Assembly (NCBI GenBank): GCA_009841405.1
Contig: VXLV01000032.1
Location: forward strand, 1 to 64,000
Direction of reading: 5' to 3'
From: Chloroflexota bacterium
Lineage (GTDB): Bacteria > Chloroflexota > Anaerolineae > Aggregatilineales > Phototrophicaceae
Length of the DNA stretch: 64,000 nucleotides
The first letter of the stretch is position 1, and the number at the start of each line of letters is the position of its first letter. Positions 62,554 through 64,000 of this stretch are shown one piece after another. The notes under the pieces are model-generated. The model made no database searches. It saw only the letters and a program-made list of their open reading frames with translations, and was not told the DNA's origin. Position numbers and translations under genes: made by a program.

Positions 62554-63966
62554 CTAGCCGGCGGAACTCGAAGTGCTGCTGTCATCCGTTCTTCCCGCTT
62601 CCGGGGGCGGCGGCTGCGTGGGCTGGGCGTTGGTGTTGGCGGCGTCTTGCGGGGCCGGGGTTGGCACATCGACGCCCAGGGTAGCCGGATTCAGGTCCGC
62701 GCCGCCGATCACGTCGGCGTTAGGCGGGTCGGCCACGCAGCGCAAACCAACCCAGCGCTGGAAGCCCTTGGGATCTGCGGATTGCCGGTGCACGGTGCGG
62801 CTGAAGAACGGGACGCTATTCCAGGAGCCGCCGCGCAGGACTTTCTCCAGCCCGTTGACCGGCCCCTTGGGATTGACGGCGACTCCCCTGGCGGCCTGTT
62901 CTTCGTAATAGCGCTCGCCATACCAGTCGCTGACCCACTCGGCCACATTGCCGGCCATATCGTAGATGCCGTAGAAGCTGGCGCCGTTGGGATAACTGCC
63001 GACCGGGAAGGAGCCGGGCGGTGTATCCAGCGGGCGATTGGTCTTGGCCAGGGCATTATCCCAGCGATTGCCCCAAGGGTAGATTCGTCCGTCATCCGCG
63101 CGGGCGGCGCGCTCCCACTCGGCCTCGGTCGGCAGACGGCGGCCAACCGCTTCGCAGTAGGTCAGGGCGCCGTAGTAGGTCACGCCGTAGACCGGGTGCG
63201 GCCTTAATCCGGCGCCGATACTGTAGATGGCGCCGTCGAAAATGATGGGGGCGTCGGGGCTTTCATTCTGCGTCTGAATGCAGGGGAATCCCTTGCAGCC
63301 GTTCACATGGGTGTCGGGACCGCGAACATTGAGGAAGGCGACGTATTGGTCGAAGGTAACCTCGGTGATTTCCATCTGGAAGGAATCGACCGTGACCTCA
63401 TGCGCCGGGTAGGAATCGAAGGCGTAGCTCGCCTCGCAAGTGCCGCCGTCGCGCGTGCATTCATTCACCGCCTCCGCGACTTCGACCGGCGTCGTGCCCA
63501 TCGTGATTGTGCCGCCGGGAATGCTGACGGTAAGGCTGCGAATCAGAATCAATACTTCGGGCACGGTATCGGCCGGCGGCGGCGTTGGGCTGGCAGGGGA
63601 GACATCGGTGGGGATCAGCGTGGGCTGTACTTGCACGGACACAATTTCGTTGGAGGCCGCTTGAATGGGCGTGGGCTGGGCGACAGTTACCGCCTGGTTT
63701 TGCGGCGTGGCCGTCACCACAATGACCTGTGAGAATGGCGTTGGCGTGGGTTGATTCGGGTCTTCGGTGGGCGTCATCACCACATGCACGACAGTTGTGA
63801 AGACCTGCGGCGCGGGGGTCGGCAAGAGGTAGGCCGGTATCGTGCCTTCGAATAGTACGATGGCCATCGCGAGCACGCCGCAGAACAAGCCCGGGATAAA
63901 GCCGATTAGTCCCCATTGCCAGGCGGCGCTGCGATTGCGCCTGCCGCCAATCGGTCTATAGGACAT
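62554..63966 (-). CDS. Formylglycine-generating-enzyme-like (SUMF1) membrane protein
   Basis: 470 residues. One N-terminal helix (GLIGFIPGLFCGVLAMAIVLF), a Thr/Pro linker (TPTEDPNQPTPTPFS) and a large SUMF1/FGE domain: SIPGGTITMGT, YPAHEVTVDSFQMEITEVT, RLPTEAEWERAARA, YDMAGNVAEWVSDWY, VLRGGSWNSVP and GLRCV. FGE proteins oxidise Cys of sulfatases or act as ligand-binding domains; no sulfatase is near. Start 63966 (GAGGAGAG upstream) is preferred to 63987. Close before the PfkB gene. Confidence 0.88.
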   Translation of the reverse strand: MSYRPIGGRRNRSAAWQWGLIGFIPGLFCGVLAMAIVLFEGTIPAYLLPTPAPQVFTTVVHVVMTPTEDPNQPTPTPFSQVIVVTATPQNQAVTVAQPTPIQAASNEIVSVQVQPTLIPTDVSPASPTPPPADTVPEVLILIRSLTVSIPGGTITMGTTPVEVAEAVNECTRDGGTCEASYAFDSYPAHEVTVDSFQMEITEVTFDQYVAFLNVRGPDTHVNGCKGFPCIQTQNESPDAPIIFDGAIYSIGAGLRPHPVYGVTYYGALTYCEAVGRRLPTEAEWERAARADDGRIYPWGNRWDNALAKTNRPLDTPPGSFPVGSYPNGASFYGIYDMAGNVAEWVSDWYGERYYEEQAARGVAVNPKGPVNGLEKVLRGGSWNSVPFFSRTVHRQSADPKGFQRWVGLRCVADPPNADVIGGADLNPATLGVDVPTPAPQDAANTNAQPTQPPPPEAGRTDDSSTSSSAG

Positions 63967-64000
63967 TAATCTCTCCTCGTTCGTCATACCGCGAACTGCG

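Overview
The window is a high-GC bacterial chromosome segment with dense, mostly short intergenic spacing and about 59 protein genes. I saw no rRNA, tRNA or CRISPR array. Several traits point to Chloroflexota, probably an Anaerolineae-like lineage. Secreted proteins carry Thr/Pro-rich linkers of the TPTPAPTATPT type. There is a fused serine hydroxymethyltransferase/aminomethyltransferase, an EF-G paralog, a translin-family protein, GTG and TTG starts are frequent, and small REP-like and C-rich intergenic repeats recur. This assignment is an inference from gene content; no rRNA is available to test it.

Layout. 0.5-9 kb: an AEC transporter, a RCK-domain membrane protein, the GlyA-GcvT fusion, and two tandem SGNH-hydrolase-like membrane-anchored proteins. 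9-24 kb: housekeeping and envelope genes (EF-G paralog, FtsH, YyaL/DUF255, lytic transglycosylase lipoprotein, GT4 glycosyltransferase, methylglyoxal synthase, ECF sigma plus a probable anti-sigma partner, GreA, 2-hydroxyacid dehydrogenase). 24-35 kb: an orphan histidine-kinase-like ATPase, rplJ-rplL with a candidate attenuated leader, a Memo-like protein, a DUF3467-translin pair, YciI and Nudix proteins, RsmG, an isocitrate/isopropylmalate-type dehydrogenase, a MarR regulator, an S9 peptidase and a GNAT enzyme. 35.8-42 kb: a two-component system and an FbpABC-type iron(III) ABC transporter with a palindromic candidate operator in front of the binding-protein gene.

42-48 kb is the accessory part and the most interesting region. 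A compact three-gene operon encodes an E2-like (UBC fold) protein with a catalytic-type Cys, a JAB/JAMM-type protein and an E1-like ThiF-family adenylyltransferase. The order matches the E2-DUB-E1 part of bacterial ubiquitin-like conjugation operons, but no ubiquitin-like modifier can be seen. About 1.8 kb further on lies a clearly AT-rich gene whose product carries a HEPN RNase-type RNKLVH motif, which looks horizontally acquired. Together these suggest a small defence or stress island.

48-64 kb: a tandem GNAT protein, a membrane-anchored unknown, a metallo-beta-lactamase-fold enzyme, a Mug-like uracil-DNA glycosylase overlapping it and next to dUTPase, a degenerate SDR, SSB, GatB, an aminotransferase, a DUF5996 protein, a CoA-type Nudix hydrolase, an EamA-like transporter, a CNNM/CBS protein, an AlkA-like glycosylase, a PfkB (pseudouridine-kinase-like) enzyme and a formylglycine-generating-enzyme-like protein with a membrane anchor.

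Three convergent gene pairs share a single CTAG as their two stop codons. Several starts had to be moved from the longest open frame to the codon preceded by a good Shine-Dalgarno sequence, including one apparent CTG start.
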